The notes under the pieces: model-generated
Told to the model about the DNA's origin: nothing
The model's input: only the letters and a program-made list of their open reading frames with translations
The model's database searches: none
In this document: piece after piece, positions 62,445-64,000 of the stretch
Layout of the letters: the number at the start of each line of letters is the position of its first letter
How positions within the stretch are numbered: position 1 is the stretch's first letter
Source of the DNA: Xanthomonas sp. DAR 80977
GTDB lineage: Bacteria > Pseudomonadota > Gammaproteobacteria > Xanthomonadales > Xanthomonadaceae
NCBI RefSeq assembly: GCF_041240605.1
Contig: NZ_CP162487.1
Location: forward strand, 751,001-815,000
Direction: 5' to 3'
Length of the DNA stretch: 64,000 nucleotides
Translations under genes and position numbers: made by a program

Positions 62445-62717
62445 ATGGGCGCCCCTACCAGCAAAGTCATCAATTTTCGGGCGCCTGCCGCCAAACAGGC
62501 CCTGATCGACCATGCCGTGGAAGTCAGCGGCATGAATCGCACCGAGTTCATTCTGGAGGCCGCCTGCGAGAAGGCGCGCGAGATGCTGGCCGACCAGACC
62601 CGATTCGCCCTGAGCGAGCAGAACCTGCGGCGTTTCAATGCGCTGCTCGATGCCCCGCTGGAGAGCAATGCGGCGATCCGGCGCCTATTGAGTACTCCAG
62701 CGCCTTGGGAGCGCTGA
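62445..62717 (+). CDS. DUF1778 antitoxin (TacA-like)
   Basis: A 90-aa ribbon-helix-helix antitoxin. The N-terminal DNA-binding part KVINFRAPAAKQALIDHAVE and SGMNRTEFILEAACEKAREM are the DUF1778 hallmark, followed by the toxin-binding tail LSEQNLRRFNALLDAPLESN. Together with the GNAT protein 3 bp downstream it forms a type II toxin-antitoxin module in which the antitoxin neutralises the acetyltransferase toxin and represses the operon. AGGAG precedes ATG 62445. An earlier in-frame start (62373) lies across the operator site and is rejected. Confidence 0.88.
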   Translation: MGAPTSKVINFRAPAAKQALIDHAVEVSGMNRTEFILEAACEKAREMLADQTRFALSEQNLRRFNALLDAPLESNAAIRRLLSTPAPWER

Positions 62718-62720
62718 GTC

Positions 62721-63197
62721 TTGCCGCTCACTGCGCCCGGCCCGCTCAACGATGGGCATCGGCTGGACGACTTCGCATGCAGTGCGCCGGAACTGACCAG
62801 GTGGTTGTTGCAGCGCGCGCGTCAGAATCAGGTGTCTGGCGCATCGAGGTGCTTCGTCGTCTGCGACGAGCAGCAGCGCGTCGTGGGCTACTACGCGCTG
62901 GCGGCCGGTGTGGTGGCGCATGAAGATGCGCCTGGCCGCATCCGTCGCAACATGCCCAACCCGGTTCCAGTCATCGTGCTGGGGCGTCTGGCCGTGCACG
63001 TCGACTGGGTTGGCCAAGGAATCGGCAAGGGGTTGCTCAAGGACGCCGTACAACGAACGCTGCAGGTGTGCGAGCAGGTGGGTGCGCGTGCGCTGCTGTG
63101 TCACGCCTTCGATGAAGCGGCGAAGGCGTTCTATCTCAAACACGGTTTCATCGTCTCGCCCATCCACGACTTGACGGTGATGTTGCCGCTTAGGTGA
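62721..63197 (+). CDS. GNAT acetyltransferase toxin (TacT-like)
   Basis: A 158-aa GNAT protein. The opening (M)PLTAPGPLNDGHRLDDFACS is the usual TacT start; the first codon is TTG at 62721, three bases after the antitoxin stop. The acetyl-CoA loop is VGQGIGKGLLKDAVQRTL, with VVGYYALAAG strand before it and the closing FYLKHGFIVSPIHDLTVMLP. TacT-type toxins acetylate the amino group of aminoacyl-tRNA and stop translation. Being downstream of a DUF1778 antitoxin makes the module assignment strong. Confidence 0.88.
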   Translation: MPLTAPGPLNDGHRLDDFACSAPELTRWLLQRARQNQVSGASRCFVVCDEQQRVVGYYALAAGVVAHEDAPGRIRRNMPNPVPVIVLGRLAVHVDWVGQGIGKGLLKDAVQRTLQVCEQVGARALLCHAFDEAAKAFYLKHGFIVSPIHDLTVMLPLR

Positions 63198-63321
63198 TGC
63201 TCGATACTCTTGTCCAGACTCTTGTCCAGGTCGCATGGGAGCAGGGCTGGACGGAACACTCGCTGCATTCGACGTCGCCTTGCAGTGCGGCTTGACGCAA
63301 ACGCTCGCCAATGGATGACGA

Positions 63322-63837
63322 ATGGCCAATGCACTCGTTGCTCTGGCGCTGATCGAAGCTGCCCTGCTGGTTTTATGGAGCCGCACCTATTGGTCGTGGG
63401 GGCTGCCATTGTTCAGCCGGCGCATCGCGGTGCCGACCTCCGCACTGCTGCACTTTCCTTTCGAGCGGTTGGAAGGCGAAGTCGCGGCCGAGAAATGGCC
63501 CGCACTGGTGTTCCGCCCGCTGTGCAAACGCACCTGGGCGTTCCGCGAAAGCTTCGGGATCCACTTCGGCTGGCGCTATCCGCCGATCATGCGCGGGCTG
63601 ATCGTGATCGACCGGCAACGCAGCGAGATCCGCGTGGTCGGCTTGTGTAGCTGGGCGGTGCTGTTTGTCGTCGCCACGCTGGTCCTGGCGCTCGCGGAGA
63701 AGCCCGCCGCGGTGCCGATCGTCGCAGTGCTGCTCGGTGGGAACTATCTCGTGCAACGGCACAGGTTCGTGGCCGTCGATTCGGCGGTGCGCAGGCTGAT
63801 GATGCACTGCAAGCCGGAGCGGCGGATCGATGGGTGA
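63322..63837 (+). CDS. hypothetical membrane protein
   Basis: A 171-aa protein with an N-terminal hydrophobic helix (ALVALALIEAALLVLWS) and a second pair near residues 108-140 (GLCSWAVLFVVATLVLALAE, VPIVAVLLGGNYLV). Between them is a polar region with FGIHFGWRYPPIMRGLIVID. No family is recognised. Codon bias is the usual GC-rich type. It lies 124 bp after the toxin gene and is not obviously linked to it. Confidence 0.62.
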   Translation: MANALVALALIEAALLVLWSRTYWSWGLPLFSRRIAVPTSALLHFPFERLEGEVAAEKWPALVFRPLCKRTWAFRESFGIHFGWRYPPIMRGLIVIDRQRSEIRVVGLCSWAVLFVVATLVLALAEKPAAVPIVAVLLGGNYLVQRHRFVAVDSAVRRLMMHCKPERRIDG

Positions 63838-63987
63838 TCACTGGATGCGAACGCTCGCGCTGGCGATCGCGAGGCTCCAAGCCCGGTGATGCCGGTGCCG
63901 CGGCGGCGTGTCCGGCAGCGCGGTCAGGTGATCCAACGCCGTCCGGACTGGCTTATGATCCGCCTTCTCAAATCCAGCACCGGCATC

Positions 63988-64000
63988 ATGGACCGAGCCC
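63988..64000 (+). CDS. possible 5' end of a gene cut by the window edge
   Basis: An ATG at 63988 (then Asp-Arg-Ala) begins 151 bp after the previous gene and follows a GCACCGGCATC stretch with no strong ribosome site. Only four codons are inside the window, so it cannot be identified. Confidence 0.2.

Noticed and set aside
63232..63318. A 28-codon frame starting ATGGGAGCAGG before the last membrane gene
   Set aside because: Too short, without ribosome site or similarity to anything I know.

Overview
The window looks like a chromosomal segment of a high-GC gammaproteobacterium of the Xanthomonadaceae, most likely Xanthomonas or a close relative. This is inferred from the strong G/C bias at third codon positions, intergenic repeats of the type common in that family (a tandem pair of about 148-bp units at 34293-34602, and the GGAGCGGCTTCAGCCGCGAC type at 40509-40574 and 56107-56132), and gene families typical of it. 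No rRNA, tRNA, CRISPR array, IS element or prophage is visible. Three gene remnants or broken genes are present: a methionine aminopeptidase tail, a Fic-protein tail and a frameshifted P450-reductase.

0-18 kb is accessory metabolism. It holds the tail of a GH92 alpha-mannosidase gene, a LacI regulator, a DUF2231 membrane protein joined to a PQQ-type sugar dehydrogenase lipoprotein, a flavin monooxygenase-TetR-metallohydrolase operon with a perfect 24-bp palindromic operator, a TetR-CYP102-type P450 operon whose P450 gene is frameshifted, and an IclR / MFS transporter / DapA-family lyase / OprB porin cluster that probably imports and cleaves a sugar acid.

18-35 kb holds a secreted SnoaL-like protein, a histidine kinase-response regulator pair, and a 12-kb tightly coupled operon of three surface genes: a 2580-aa DUF11/SdrD-repeat protein, an outer-membrane beta-barrel, and an OmpA-like periplasmic protein. 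This operon is the best candidate for a poorly described system.

35-48 kb has a YiiX-like hydrolase, a Cache chemoreceptor with a sigma-28 promoter and a CheR/CheB tether, a SRAP protein whose active site appears lost, a stress cluster (manganese catalase, two DUF892 ferritin-like proteins, an SDR), and an operon of a 145-aa unknown protein, a KaiC-like double ATPase and a GGDEF-histidine kinase fusion.

48-64 kb has a DesT-like TetR facing a ferredoxin reductase-acyl desaturase pair, an iron permease family protein, pyruvate oxidase PoxB, a kinase / sigma-54 activator pair, two adjacent paralogues built of a duplicated unknown domain, an MFS transporter, a CysG-like protein facing NasT-NasS nitrate-responsive antitermination genes, and a DUF1778-GNAT toxin-antitoxin pair.
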